From: Viridibacterium curvum
Lineage (GTDB): Bacteria; Pseudomonadota; Gammaproteobacteria; Burkholderiales; Rhodocyclaceae
Assembly: GCF_039544165.1 (NCBI RefSeq)
Contig: NZ_BAABLD010000015.1
Location: 1 to 64,000 of the forward strand
Reading direction: 5' to 3'
DNA length: 64,000 bases
In this document: positions 45,783 through 54,372 of the stretch, piece after piece
How the letters are laid out: each line of letters starts with the position of its first letter
Numbering within the stretch: position 1 is the first letter of the stretch
Translations under genes and position numbers: made by a program
Notes under the pieces: model-generated
What the model saw: the letters and a program-made list of their open reading frames with translations, nothing else
What the model was told of the DNA's origin: nothing
Database searches by the model: none

Positions 45783-45933
45783 CACGGGTCCTCCTCGGCG
45801 GAGATGCCCGCGAGGCAGCTCCGCGATACAGGTTGGCTCGACGCACGTGGCGATCACCCCGGAGGAGGCATCGCACACGAGGCCTTTCGTGAATTCACTA
45901 TAGACCATCCAGAATCAGGCGCCCCGCCAGCTA

Positions 45934-46314
45934 TCAGCGCGATCCGTCCAGCGCAACCTGCGCCATCGCGGCAATCACCGCATCGCTCTCGCCCAACGCG
46001 GCCGCGAGACGCAAGCTCACAGCGGGATGCGCTGCACGCAGGCGCTCCAGCATCTCGGGCACATCACGGCGCACGTGCCCGCCCTGTGCGAGGAAGACAG
46101 GCACCACGGTCACCTGCTTCGCGCCACCTGCGATGAGCTGCTCCACCGCCTCCGGCAACGTGGGCGACATGAATTCGAGAAAGGCCAGCGATACGGCTTG
46201 TGCTGGCGATTGCGCGCGGATGGCATCGGCCAGCCGCCGTATCGGGCCGGCCCACTCAGGATCCCGAGCACCGTGACCGAAAAGAACGATTGCACTCGTC
46301 GCGTAGTTGCTCAT
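45934..46314 (-). CDS. CbiX-type sirohydrochlorin chelatase
   Basis: The 126-aa protein is a short CbiX/SirB-type chelatase: AIVLFGHGARDPEW with the metal-binding His near the N-terminus, FLEFMSPTLPEAVEQL, then VVPVFLAQGGHVRRDVP with the second His. The family inserts cobalt or iron into sirohydrochlorin for cobalamin or siroheme; the single-domain short form acts as a homodimer. The start overlaps the tcdA stop (ATGA), so the two are coupled. No other cobalamin or siroheme genes are nearby, so the metal and pathway remain open. Confidence 0.88.
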   Translation of the reverse strand: MSNYATSAIVLFGHGARDPEWAGPIRRLADAIRAQSPAQAVSLAFLEFMSPTLPEAVEQLIAGGAKQVTVVPVFLAQGGHVRRDVPEMLERLRAAHPAVSLRLAAALGESDAVIAAMAQVALDGSR

Positions 46315-47099
46315 GACTCCTCCTTGATGCGTTTGAGCCCCGCGAGAACCCGCGCACTCGCCAGCAAGCCCACACTGGCCGTGACGCAGACATCGGAACC
46401 ATAGCCTGCGCAGGATAAACCTTGCGGTCCAACAGGATCGCACATCGCAGGCATCTGCACAGGCTCGCTCGAATAGATGGCCTCAACACCAAATTTGCGA
46501 CGCGGGTCTCGCGTGAAACCATGCTCCTTGCGCAACCGCGCACGCACCTTGGCGAGCAGGGGATCCTGTTCCGTTCGCGACAGATCGTCGACGCGGATGC
46601 GCGAAGGGTCCTGCTTGCCACCGGCTCCACCACATACGACCAGCAGCTGTCCGACACGACTGCAATGAACCACCATCGCCGTCTTCACGCGCACGTTGTC
46701 GATAGCATCGAGGACTGCATCATGTCCGGCAAGCAAGCTTGCAAGATTCTCTTCGGTGACGAAGTCCTCGACGACGCGCACTCGACAAGCCGGATTGATG
46801 GCGATGATGCGCTCGGCCATTGCATCGACCTTGGCACGCCCCCAGGCGTCGCCCAATGCGTGAATCTGCCGGTTGGTATTCGACTCCGCGATCATGTCCA
46901 GGTCGATCAGCGTCAAAGCGCCCACCGCACTGCGCGCCAGCGCCTCGGCCGCCCACGAGCCAACACCACCTATACCCACAACGCAAACGCTGGCCGCGGC
47001 AAATGCCTGCAGACCAGCAGCGCCGTGCAGACGCGCAACGCCACCGAAGCGACGCTCGTAATCGGCCGCCGTCGCGACCTCGGTCATGGGATCAGACAT
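46311..47099 (-). CDS. tcdA: tRNA threonylcarbamoyladenosine dehydratase
   Basis: The 262-aa protein is a TcdA/CsdL enzyme of the E1/ThiF fold. It activates the carboxylate of t6A37 in tRNA with ATP and closes it to cyclic ct6A. Visible signatures are RRFGGVARLHGAAG, the nucleotide-binding GIGGVGSWAAEALARS, IDLDMIAESNTNRQ and the C-terminal FGVEAIYSSEP. The ATG at 47099 was chosen; one four codons later is also possible. It overlaps cbiX downstream. Length matches the E. coli protein (268). Confidence 0.94.
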   Translation of the reverse strand: MSDPMTEVATAADYERRFGGVARLHGAAGLQAFAAASVCVVGIGGVGSWAAEALARSAVGALTLIDLDMIAESNTNRQIHALGDAWGRAKVDAMAERIIAINPACRVRVVEDFVTEENLASLLAGHDAVLDAIDNVRVKTAMVVHCSRVGQLLVVCGGAGGKQDPSRIRVDDLSRTEQDPLLAKVRARLRKEHGFTRDPRRKFGVEAIYSSEPVQMPAMCDPVGPQGLSCAGYGSDVCVTASVGLLASARVLAGLKRIKEES

Positions 47100-47597
47100 C
47101 CGAAAAAATCCTGATATACGCGAGCGGGGGGCAAACCGCTTGGAATCCGGGAGCGCGCTGCCACCCCACACATTCTCGCTGCTGACGACAGGGTGCCCGA
47201 AATGGCCGCCAGCCAGAAAGAAGTGCCGCGCCTTGCACGCCCTTTGAAGATGCAGTGCCCGTCACGCAACCCCTCGTCAAACCAGGTGATTTCGTGAAAT
47301 TTTGCACAAAACCACAAAATTACCAGCATTGCAATAAGACAATCCGATGACTTGCCTGCGTCATGAAGCGGCAACTATGGTTACGGAAGTCGCAGAGAAA
47401 TGAGCTCCTTGAAGGGCCGAAACACACGTGTGTAGCGCTTTTCTCACCGTGCCCCCTTCAGCATGCAACCCGGTTTTCCGGTGCGGGTCAGGCCCAGCCG
47501 GATCAAGCGTTAGCGGTGCAGAGGCGGGGGAACATTCCGGCAACTGTTCGGCTGGCACTGCAAGTGCAGCATTGTCTGTCTCTCCGATGTCCTCTTC
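47100..47597. other. Gene-free stretch upstream of an orphan rightward terminator
   Basis: About 500 bases with no credible protein gene on either strand. The left third should contain the leftward tcdA promoter. The right part (about 47400-47597) is rich in short inverted repeats, such as ACACACGTGTGT at 47424-47435 and CCGG-TTTT-CCGG near 47470-47481. It ends in a rightward terminator although no rightward gene precedes it, so it may encode a small RNA. No match to 6S, 4.5S, tmRNA or RNase P RNA was recognised. Confidence 0.45.
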
Positions 47598-47630
47598 GGG
47601 CCGTTACACACGTGACGGCCCTTTTTATTT
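47598..47630 (+). terminator. Orphan rightward intrinsic terminator
   Basis: A ten-pair stem (GGGCCGTTAC with GTGACGGCCC, including one G-T pair) and ACAC loop is followed by TTTTTATTT. The left flank has no A run, so it works only rightward, although the adjacent fbp gene is leftward. It therefore ends an unseen rightward transcript or blocks antisense readthrough into fbp. Confidence 0.82.
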
Positions 47631-48638
47631 GCTATCGGCCTCGGCGTGATAAGCCACGACACGCTCAACCTCGTTGCGCGACCCCAGCACCACTGGCACA
47701 CGCTGGTGCAGCCCCGAGGGCTGAACGTCCAGGATGGCCTGACGGCCTGTCGAAGCCGCACCGCCTGCCTGTTCGACGATGAATGCCATCGGATTGGCTT
47801 CGTACATGAGACGAAGGTGGCCGCCGTTCCTGCGGTTCTTGTCGTCGAGCGGATAGAGGAAGATGCCACCGCGCGCGAGAATGCGATGCACATCAGCCAC
47901 CATCGAGGCCACCCAGCGCATATTGAAGTCCTGCTCACGCGGCCCTTCCACACCCTGCTGCAGTTCGCCGATATAACGCTGCACCGGCGGCTCCCAGAAG
48001 CGGGCACGTGACGCGTTGATGGCAAATTCCTTGGTGCTCTCGGGGATTCGGATGTCCGGATGGGTCAGCACCCAGGCGCCGAACTCGCGATCCAGCGTGA
48101 AGCCGTGCGTTCCCGCTCCCACGGTCAGCACGAGCATGGTAGACGGGCCATAAACGGCATAACCTGCGGCTACTTGCTGACGTCCCGGTTGCAGAAAGGC
48201 CGTGTCATCCACGTCGCGAGTCCCCTCGGGACAACGCAACACAGAAAAAATGGTGCCCACCGAGATGTTCACGTCGATGTTCGACGAGCCATCCAGCGGA
48301 TCGAACACCAGTAGGTATTCGCCCTTGGGGTAACGGTTGGGAATCAGGGAGGGGCCTTCGAGCTCCTCCGAGGCCATGGCCGCCAGGTGGCCACCCCACT
48401 CGTTGGCCTGCAGCAGCAACTCGTTGGCGATGACATCGAGTTTCTTCTGTGCCTCGCCTTGCACGTTATCGGTCCCAGCATTGCCCAGCAGGCCCGCAAT
48501 GTTGCCCTTGCCGACGTGCACGCTGATGGTCTTGACGGCTCGCGCCACCACCTCGATGAGCAGACGCAGATTGGACGCAATGGGCTGGTCGCTGCGCTGT
48601 TGTTCGATGAGGAATTGCGTGAGGGTGACACGGGCCAT
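47625..48638 (-). CDS. fbp: Fructose-1,6-bisphosphatase class I
   Basis: The 337-aa enzyme dephosphorylates fructose 1,6-bisphosphate, the committed step of gluconeogenesis. It shows the class I set: MASEELEG, the metal-binding VFDPLDGSSNID, SVGTIFSV, the substrate loop RWVASMVADVHRIL and a C-terminal LYEANPMAFIVEQAGG-like stretch. Length is standard. It is transcribed alone, divergent from dadA, and its stop lies inside the rightward hairpin region. It fits the acetate- and propionate-using lifestyle suggested by aceA and prp. Confidence 0.96.
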   Translation of the reverse strand: MARVTLTQFLIEQQRSDQPIASNLRLLIEVVARAVKTISVHVGKGNIAGLLGNAGTDNVQGEAQKKLDVIANELLLQANEWGGHLAAMASEELEGPSLIPNRYPKGEYLLVFDPLDGSSNIDVNISVGTIFSVLRCPEGTRDVDDTAFLQPGRQQVAAGYAVYGPSTMLVLTVGAGTHGFTLDREFGAWVLTHPDIRIPESTKEFAINASRARFWEPPVQRYIGELQQGVEGPREQDFNMRWVASMVADVHRILARGGIFLYPLDDKNRRNGGHLRLMYEANPMAFIVEQAGGAASTGRQAILDVQPSGLHQRVPVVLGSRNEVERVVAYHAEADSK

Positions 48639-48791
48639 GGGGACTCCGGATTGCGGTGGAACGAGCCGCCAATTATCTCGCGCTTTGATTTCAGATCGAA
48701 CCAGGGACCACAGAATTTGTCAGAATCGGTCAGATCGGGGACACTGCTGCGCTACCCCGCCCACTCACGCCCCTCAGGATCACGCGTCACG

Positions 48792-50054
48792 ATGCATATT
48801 GTCGTCATAGGAGCCGGAGTCACCGGAGTCACAACCGCCTGGTACCTGCGCAAAGCGGGCCATGAGGTTACCGTTGTCGAGAGGCGTGAAGGCCCCGCCC
48901 TCGAAACCAGCTTCGCCAACGGTGGCCAGGTTTCCCTCAGCCATCCCGAGCCTTGGGCCAATCCAGGCGCGCCATTGACCATTCTGCGTTGGCTGGGCCG
49001 GCGCGACGCCCCCATGCTGTTCCGCCTGCCGGCCGAGCCCGCGCGCTGGCGCTGGGGAATGGAGTTCCTCCGTGAATGCCTGCCGGGGCGCAGTCACCGG
49101 AACACGCTTGCCATCGGCCACCTGGCCGCCTGGAGCGGCCGCCTGCTGTACGACCTCAACATGGAGCTCAATCTTTCCTATGAGCAACGTGATCGCGGGG
49201 TCCTGCACCTCTATTTCAACAACAGCGACCTGCAGCACGGCATCAAGCAGGCCAACTTGATACAGAACATCGGTATTGGCGCCAAAGTCCTCACAGCAGA
49301 GCAATGCGTGGAATATGACCCTGCGCTGGCCAGCTGCATGTCAAGACTCACTGGCGGCATGCTGGGAGACGATGACGAGAGCGGCAACTGCTACCTCTTC
49401 ACGCGTCAATTGGCTGACGCCGCAGCGAAGGCTGGCGTCACATTCCGCTATGGCGCGGACATTGAGCGCCTGATGCCTGAGAACGGCCGCATCACTTCGC
49501 TGCACCTGGTGGATGAATCCGGCCGGCGTGGCGCCGTGACGGGTGATGCCTACGTCGTCTGCGCAGGCAGTTTCAGCAAGACGCTCGCACGCCGTGCCAG
49601 CGAACGGCTGCCAATCTATCCGGTGAAAGGTTACTCAGCGACCGTTCCCGTGCGCGACGCCTCGCGCGCACCGACCGTCAGCATCACGGACGAATCCCAC
49701 CGCATCGTGCTGTCACGCCTTGGCGATGCCTTGCGCATCGCAGGCACCGCCGAGCTGAATGGCTTCAATCTCGATCTGGATGCCAACCGCTGCAATGCCC
49801 TCACGCAATGGGTCGAAGACCTCTTTCCCGGCGCGGCCGATCTACGCGCCCCGGCCTTCTGGGCCGGCCTGCGCCCGACAACCCCCAGCAACCTACCCAT
49901 CATCGGCCGCTCGCGCCTGCCCAATCTGTTCTACAACACCGGGCACGGCACACTGGGCTACACACTGGCTTGCGGCTCGGCACAATTGCTGGCCAACTTC
50001 ATCGACGGTCAACCGCCGCAAATCCGCTACCCGATGTGGAAGGGACGCCGCTGA
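48792..50054 (+). CDS. dadA: D-amino acid dehydrogenase, DadA-like
   Basis: The 420-aa flavoprotein oxidises D-amino acids (D-alanine in the best-studied case) to 2-oxo acids, passing electrons to the respiratory chain at the inner membrane. FAD binding is shown by VIGAGVTGVTTAWYL near the N-terminus, with ETSFANGGQVS and WAGLRPTTPSNLPIIG characteristic of the family. The length fits (E. coli 432). The start was set at 48792 where the dinucleotide fold begins. No alanine racemase (dadX) is adjacent. A hairpin terminator follows, shared with the convergent tRNA-Pro. Confidence 0.92.
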   Translation: MHIVVIGAGVTGVTTAWYLRKAGHEVTVVERREGPALETSFANGGQVSLSHPEPWANPGAPLTILRWLGRRDAPMLFRLPAEPARWRWGMEFLRECLPGRSHRNTLAIGHLAAWSGRLLYDLNMELNLSYEQRDRGVLHLYFNNSDLQHGIKQANLIQNIGIGAKVLTAEQCVEYDPALASCMSRLTGGMLGDDDESGNCYLFTRQLADAAAKAGVTFRYGADIERLMPENGRITSLHLVDESGRRGAVTGDAYVVCAGSFSKTLARRASERLPIYPVKGYSATVPVRDASRAPTVSITDESHRIVLSRLGDALRIAGTAELNGFNLDLDANRCNALTQWVEDLFPGAADLRAPAFWAGLRPTTPSNLPIIGRSRLPNLFYNTGHGTLGYTLACGSAQLLANFIDGQPPQIRYPMWKGRR

Positions 50055-50092
50055 CCCGCCACGAGCCTCTTGCGCAGGCAGCACACAAAAAG

Positions 50093-50123
50093 AAAAAGCC
50101 GGATCGCAATGATCCGGCTTTTT
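50093..50123. terminator. Bidirectional intrinsic terminator
   Basis: A perfect 13-bp stem (AAAAAGCCGGATC and complement) with T-tracts on both strands lies between dadA and the convergent tRNA-Pro. Confidence 0.93.
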
Positions 50124-50130
50124 CATGTCC

Positions 50131-50207
50131 TGGTCGGGGTGAGAGGATTCGAACCTCCGGCCTCTACGTCCCGAACGTAGCGCTCTACCAGGCTAAGCTA
50201 CACCCCG
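50131..50207 (-). tRNA. tRNA-Pro (anticodon CGG)
   Basis: A 77-nt cloverleaf with encoded CCA. The acceptor arm is CGGGGTG/CACCCCG. The anticodon stem CTACG/CGTAG holds the loop TTCGGGA, giving CGG. The T-loop is GTTCGAATC. It lies just downstream of ispB on the same strand and may share its transcript. Confidence 0.97.
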
Positions 50208-50235
50208 TTATTTTTCTGCTGCGCAGCGGTCCGGA

Positions 50236-51216
50236 TCAATGATCCCTTGCCACCGCAAAGTCGCACAATTTTATCAGCGCGTCAGCGAAAGCGGAAGATT
50301 GTAACATGGAAAGCGCCGCTCTGGCTGCCTCGGCTTCGCGCTTTGCGTACTCACGCGTCACCGTCAGCGCGTCCGTTGCACGGATAGCTTCCATCACTTC
50401 GGCAAACGAATCGCGTCCGGTTTCTTCGATTGCTCGACGTACCACTGCCGCCTGCTCGGGTGTGCCGTGCTGCATGGCGTGAATGAGCGGCAGAGTCGGC
50501 TTGCCCTCGGCAAGATCGTCCCCCAGATGCTTGCCCGTTGCAGTCTCGTCACCTGAGTAATCAAGCACGTCGTCGATGAGCTGAAAAGCCGTGCCGATGT
50601 GGCGCCCAAACGTCGCCATTCGCTCCTGTCCCGCCTCGTCCTGGCCACCCAGAATGGCACCCAGACGCGCAGCCGCCTCAAACAACATCGCGGTCTTGAA
50701 GTGAATCACACGCAGATACGACTCAACCGTTGCGTCGGCATTGCGCACGTTCAGCAGCTGCAACACCTCACCTTCAGCGATCACATTAGTCGCATCCGAC
50801 AGCACCCTCATGACACGCATGTCATCGACGCTGACCATCATCTGAAAGGCTCGCGAATACAGAAAGTCGCCGACCAGCACCGATGCCGCGTTGCCAAACA
50901 TGGCATTTGCCGTAGAACGTCCACGACGCAGATCGGATTCGTCCACCACATCGTCATGCAACAGGGTGGCGGTATGGATGAACTCGACGACGGCAGCAAG
51001 TTCATGGTGAGCCCGCCCTTCGTAACCCAGCGCACGCGCCACCAACAGGACCAAGGCCGGCCGCAGGCGCTTGCCCCCGGCTCCAATGATGTATTCGGCG
51101 ACCTGGCGGATCAGCACCACATCGGAGTGCAGGCGGGCGCGAATGACGTGGTTAACCGCGTCCAGATCGGCCGAAATGGGCGCGTACAGCTGTTCGAGCG
51201 AGGCTGCGGGGGTCAA
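50236..51216 (-). CDS. ispB: Octaprenyl/polyprenyl diphosphate synthase
   Basis: The 326-aa trans-prenyltransferase extends farnesyl diphosphate to the long chain used for ubiquinone. The two aspartate-rich motifs are LHDDVVDESDLRRGR (Asp88, Asp89, Asp92) and QLIDDVLDYSGD, with GGKRLRP near residue 47 binding diphosphate. Length is normal. No ATG is available at the N-terminus; the only in-frame candidates before a stop are TTG at 51216 and an adjacent ATT, so translation likely starts at TTG without a clear ribosome site. It is divergent from rplU, a common betaproteobacterial arrangement. Chain length (C40 by analogy) is inferred. Confidence 0.92.
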   Translation of the reverse strand: MTPAASLEQLYAPISADLDAVNHVIRARLHSDVVLIRQVAEYIIGAGGKRLRPALVLLVARALGYEGRAHHELAAVVEFIHTATLLHDDVVDESDLRRGRSTANAMFGNAASVLVGDFLYSRAFQMMVSVDDMRVMRVLSDATNVIAEGEVLQLLNVRNADATVESYLRVIHFKTAMLFEAAARLGAILGGQDEAGQERMATFGRHIGTAFQLIDDVLDYSGDETATGKHLGDDLAEGKPTLPLIHAMQHGTPEQAAVVRRAIEETGRDSFAEVMEAIRATDALTVTREYAKREAEAARAALSMLQSSAFADALIKLCDFAVARDH

Positions 51217-51300
51217 AATGGAGGGACGGCGTGAGGGGAAAGACGCGGGATGTTATGTGTCAGGCCCGAAGGGCGTCAAGCCCGCCCCGCGTCCGGATCG

Positions 51301-51329
51301 TTGACTTGTGTATCCGCACATACCATAAT
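51301..51329 (+). promoter_or_regulatory. Sigma-70 promoter of rplU-rpmA
   Basis: TTGACT (51301-51306), a 17-base spacer and CATAAT (51324-51329) are each one base off consensus. The start would be near 51336, a 40-base leader before rplU. Confidence 0.88.
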
Positions 51330-51376
51330 CGCCGGCTCTGCAGTTTTCTGCAGTCATTTCCTATTGGAGTTCCAAC

Positions 51377-51688
51377 ATGTATGCGGTCATAAAAACCGGT
51401 GGCAAGCAGTATCGCGTTGCCGCTGGCGAAAAAATCAAAGTAGAACAGATACCGGCAGACGTTGGCGCAGAAGTGACCCTCGACCAGGTTCTCATGGTCG
51501 GCGAAGGCGCGGCCGTCAAGGTTGGCGCGCCTCTGGTTGCTGGTGCCTCTGTGAAAGCCGTCGTCCTGTCCCAGGGTCGTCACGATAAGGTCACGATCTT
51601 CAAGATGCGTCGTCGCAAGCACTACCAGAAGCATCAGGGTCACCGTCAAAACTACACCGAGCTTCGCATCGAAGCGATCTCGGCCTAA
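51377..51688 (+). CDS. rplU: 50S ribosomal protein L21
   Basis: The complete 103-aa protein begins MYAVIKTGGKQYRVAAGEKI and has the basic FKMRRRKHYQKHQGHRQNYT that binds 23S rRNA, as in E. coli L21 (103 aa). A TTGGAG ribosome site precedes it. It is cotranscribed with rpmA, 17 bases downstream, behind a strong promoter. Confidence 0.98.
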   Translation: MYAVIKTGGKQYRVAAGEKIKVEQIPADVGAEVTLDQVLMVGEGAAVKVGAPLVAGASVKAVVLSQGRHDKVTIFKMRRRKHYQKHQGHRQNYTELRIEAISA

Positions 51689-51705
51689 CCGGAGGATAGC
51701 TAGCC

Positions 51706-51972
51706 ATGGCACACAAAAAAGCAGGCGGCAGTTCCCGTAACGGCCGCGAATCGCATGCAAAACGACTCGGCGTGAAGCGCTACGGCGGTGAGCTGGTTCT
51801 GGCCGGCAACATCATCGTTCGCCAGCGCGGTACCGAATATCACCCCGGCGACAACGTCGGTATCGGCAAGGATCACACCCTGTTTGCGCTGATCGATGGT
51901 CGCGTGCAGTTCGTGATCAAGGGCGCACAGCGCCGCCGTACCGTGGTGATCGTTCCCGAAGCTCAGGCCTGA
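51706..51972 (+). CDS. rpmA: 50S ribosomal protein L27
   Basis: The 88-aa protein begins MAHKKAGGSSRNGRES; this N-terminus reaches the peptidyl-transferase centre. GGELVLAGNIIVRQRGT and HPGDNVGIGKDHTLFA follow. Unlike in some Gram-positives, there is no N-terminal extension to be cleaved. A GGAGG site lies upstream. The terminator after it partially separates it from obgE. Confidence 0.98.
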   Translation: MAHKKAGGSSRNGRESHAKRLGVKRYGGELVLAGNIIVRQRGTEYHPGDNVGIGKDHTLFALIDGRVQFVIKGAQRRRTVVIVPEAQA

Positions 51973-51989
51973 GTTTCGCTGCGACCCAC

Positions 51990-52019
51990 AAGGCCCTGTC
52001 GTTCGCGACGGGGCTTTTT
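51990..52019 (+). terminator. Terminator or attenuator between rpmA and obgE
   Basis: A hairpin of AGGCCCTGTCG against CGACGGGGCTT with a TTCG tetraloop and a T-tract, 20 bases past rpmA. It likely reduces expression of obgE relative to the ribosomal protein genes; no separate obgE promoter is evident in the short gap. Confidence 0.85.
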
Positions 52020-52044
52020 CATTTGAAGCCCCTGAAAGACGACC

Positions 52045-53199
52045 ATGAAGTTCTACGACGAAGCGCGCATTGAAGTCATTGCCGGCGACGGCGGCAATGG
52101 CATGGCCTCGTTTCGCCGTGAGAAGTATATTCCCATGGGCGGACCGGACGGTGGCGACGGCGGCCGGGGCGGCAGCGTCTGGCTGGTCGCCGACCGCAAC
52201 ATCAACACCCTCGTCGATTGCCGCTACACGCGCGTGTTCCGCGCCGAGCGCGGCGAGAACGGAGGTAGCAGCGACTGCTACGGCAAGGGCGGCAAGGATG
52301 TGATCATCCGCCTGCCTGTCGGCACTGTCGTCAAGAACAACGAGACCGGCGAGCTGATGGCCGACATGAACGAGGATGGCAAGCGCGTCCTCATTGCCCA
52401 GGGCGGCATAGGTGGCCTTGGCAACCTGCATTTCAAGTCGAGCACCAATCGCGCACCGCGCCAGAAGACCATGGGTACACCGGGCGAGCGTTTCGAGCTC
52501 GCTCTGGAGCTCAAGGTGTTGGCCGACGTTGGCCTGCTGGGCATGCCCAACGCCGGCAAGTCGACCTTCATCCGCGCCGTCTCGGCAGCGAAGCCGAAGG
52601 TCGCTGACTACCCATTCACGACGCTGGCGCCCAACCTTGGCGTCGTGCGCACGGACGAGGGCCGGAGCTTCGTGATCGCCGACATCCCCGGTCTCATCGA
52701 AGGCGCGTCCGAAGGCGCCGGCCTCGGCCACCGCTTCCTGCGCCACTTGCAGCGTACACATTTGCTGTTGCATCTCGTCGACCTGGCTCCCTTTGATCCG
52801 GACACAGATCCGGTGCATGAAGCACGCGCCATCGTCGAAGAACTGCGCAAGTACGACGAGAGCCTGTACCTCAAGCCGCGCTGGTTGATTCTCAACAAGC
52901 TCGATCTGATCCCTGAAGCAGAGCGCAAGGAACGCGTCAGCGCCTTCATCAAGGCTTACCTCGGCGACGATACGGACTCGCGCTGGTTCCAGATTGCCGG
53001 TATCAGCGGTTTGGGTTGCAAGGAACTGACCTTCTCCATCCAGGACTACCTTGACGCGCAGCCGCGCCGCAGCACTGAAGAGCAGCTCGCTGATATCCTC
53101 GGCGGCCCGGCAGAGCGCGATGAAGTGCCGGAAGACGATGAAGATGAGGACGACGAAGACGATGATTTCGATGGCGAAATCATCTATGTCCGCGACTGA
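52045..53199 (+). CDS. obgE: Obg/CgtA GTPase
   Basis: The 384-aa GTPase takes part in 50S ribosome assembly and stress control. The glycine-rich Obg domain (1-158) contains GGPDGGDGGRGGSVW. The G domain has G1 GMPNAGKST, G3 DIPGLIEGA and G4 NKLD. The tail is strongly acidic (EDDEDEDDEDDDFDGE), typical of proteobacterial Obg. The rplU-rpmA-obgE order is widely conserved. Length is normal (E. coli 390). Confidence 0.97.
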   Translation: MKFYDEARIEVIAGDGGNGMASFRREKYIPMGGPDGGDGGRGGSVWLVADRNINTLVDCRYTRVFRAERGENGGSSDCYGKGGKDVIIRLPVGTVVKNNETGELMADMNEDGKRVLIAQGGIGGLGNLHFKSSTNRAPRQKTMGTPGERFELALELKVLADVGLLGMPNAGKSTFIRAVSAAKPKVADYPFTTLAPNLGVVRTDEGRSFVIADIPGLIEGASEGAGLGHRFLRHLQRTHLLLHLVDLAPFDPDTDPVHEARAIVEELRKYDESLYLKPRWLILNKLDLIPEAERKERVSAFIKAYLGDDTDSRWFQIAGISGLGCKELTFSIQDYLDAQPRRSTEEQLADILGGPAERDEVPEDDEDEDDEDDDFDGEIIYVRD

Positions 53200-53243
53200 A
53201 GCCACGACCTCACTGGGGCGGGGCGCAAACGAAAGACAGCTTG

Positions 53244-54359
53244 ATGCGTGAAAGCATTCGCAAGGCACGCCGACTGGTCGTCAAGGTCGGCAGCGCACTG
53301 GTCACGAACAACGGCGCGGGGCTGGACCTAGAAGCCATCGCCAGTTGGGCGCGTCAGATTGCCCGTCTGCGTGAAGAGGGGCGCGAGATCGTCCTGGTTT
53401 CCAGTGGAGCCATCGCGGCGGGCATGCAACGCCTGGGCTGGCACAGCCGCCCGCACGAAACCGACGCCCTGCAAGCCGCCGCTGCTGTCGGGCAGATGGG
53501 TCTGGCGCAAGCCTATGAAGGCGCCTTCGCCGAGCACGGTCTGGTTACAGCGCAGATTCTGCTGACGCACGCCGATCTTGCCGATCGCCTGCGCTACCTC
53601 AACGCGCGCAGCACGCTGGCCACCTTGCTCGAACTCGGCGTCGTGCCGATCATCAACGAGAATGACACCGTCGTGACCGACGAAATCAAGTTCGGTGACA
53701 ACGACACGCTGGGGGCACTCGTCGCCAATCTCATCGAAGCCGAGGCGCTGATCATACTCACGGACCAGAAAGGCCTCTACACCGCTGACCCACGCAAGGA
53801 TCCGGCGGCGACGCTGATCAGTGAGGGCCGCGCCGAAGACACGCAGTACGAAGCCATGGCCGGCGGCGCTGGAACAGGTATCTCGCGCGGCGGCATGATT
53901 ACCAAGATCCGCGCGGCGCAACGTGCCGCGCGCAGCGGCGCACACACGCTGATCGCCTCGGGGCGCGAAACCGACCCGCTGTTGCGCTTGGCTGCCGGGG
54001 AATCCCTGGGTACCCTGCTTTACGCCAGCAGCACGCCACTGGCCGCGCGCAAGCAATGGATGGCCGATCATCTGCAACTCGCCGGCAGTTTCACACTTGA
54101 TGCTGGCGCCGCGAAAGCCTTGGGCCAGGGCGCCAGCCTGCTGCCCATCGGCGTCACCAGCGTAGATGGAGAATTCGAGCGCGGCGCGGTCATCGCCTGT
54201 CGTAACACTGCAGGCATTGAAATCGCACGCGGGCTCAGCAACTACAGCAGCTCCGAAGCGCGCCGCATTGCTCGCCACGCTTCCAGCGACATCGAGAGCC
54301 TGCTCGGCTACATGGAAGAGCCCGAGCTGATTCACCGCGACAACCTGATCCTGCGCTGA
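53244..54359 (+). CDS. proB: Glutamate 5-kinase
   Basis: The 371-aa enzyme phosphorylates glutamate, the first step of proline synthesis, and is feedback-inhibited by proline. The amino-acid-kinase domain starts RRLVVKVGSALVT and contains SSGAIAAGM, INENDTV and TDQKGLYTADPR. A C-terminal PUA domain (about 280-365) follows. A TTG directly precedes the ATG at 53244; I prefer ATG. It lies 44 bases after obgE, as in many betaproteobacteria. proA is not in the window. Confidence 0.96.
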   Translation: MRESIRKARRLVVKVGSALVTNNGAGLDLEAIASWARQIARLREEGREIVLVSSGAIAAGMQRLGWHSRPHETDALQAAAAVGQMGLAQAYEGAFAEHGLVTAQILLTHADLADRLRYLNARSTLATLLELGVVPIINENDTVVTDEIKFGDNDTLGALVANLIEAEALIILTDQKGLYTADPRKDPAATLISEGRAEDTQYEAMAGGAGTGISRGGMITKIRAAQRAARSGAHTLIASGRETDPLLRLAAGESLGTLLYASSTPLAARKQWMADHLQLAGSFTLDAGAAKALGQGASLLPIGVTSVDGEFERGAVIACRNTAGIEIARGLSNYSSSEARRIARHASSDIESLLGYMEEPELIHRDNLILR

Positions 54360-54372
54360 GAGGCCCGCGCGC

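Noticed and set aside
47100..47600. Cobalamin riboswitch upstream of tcdA/cbiX, or 6S, 4.5S RNA, tmRNA or RNase P RNA
   Set aside because: None of the conserved core sequences of these RNAs could be found on either strand. The stretch GGTCAGGCCC near 47486 only faintly recalls 4.5S RNA and its surroundings do not fit.
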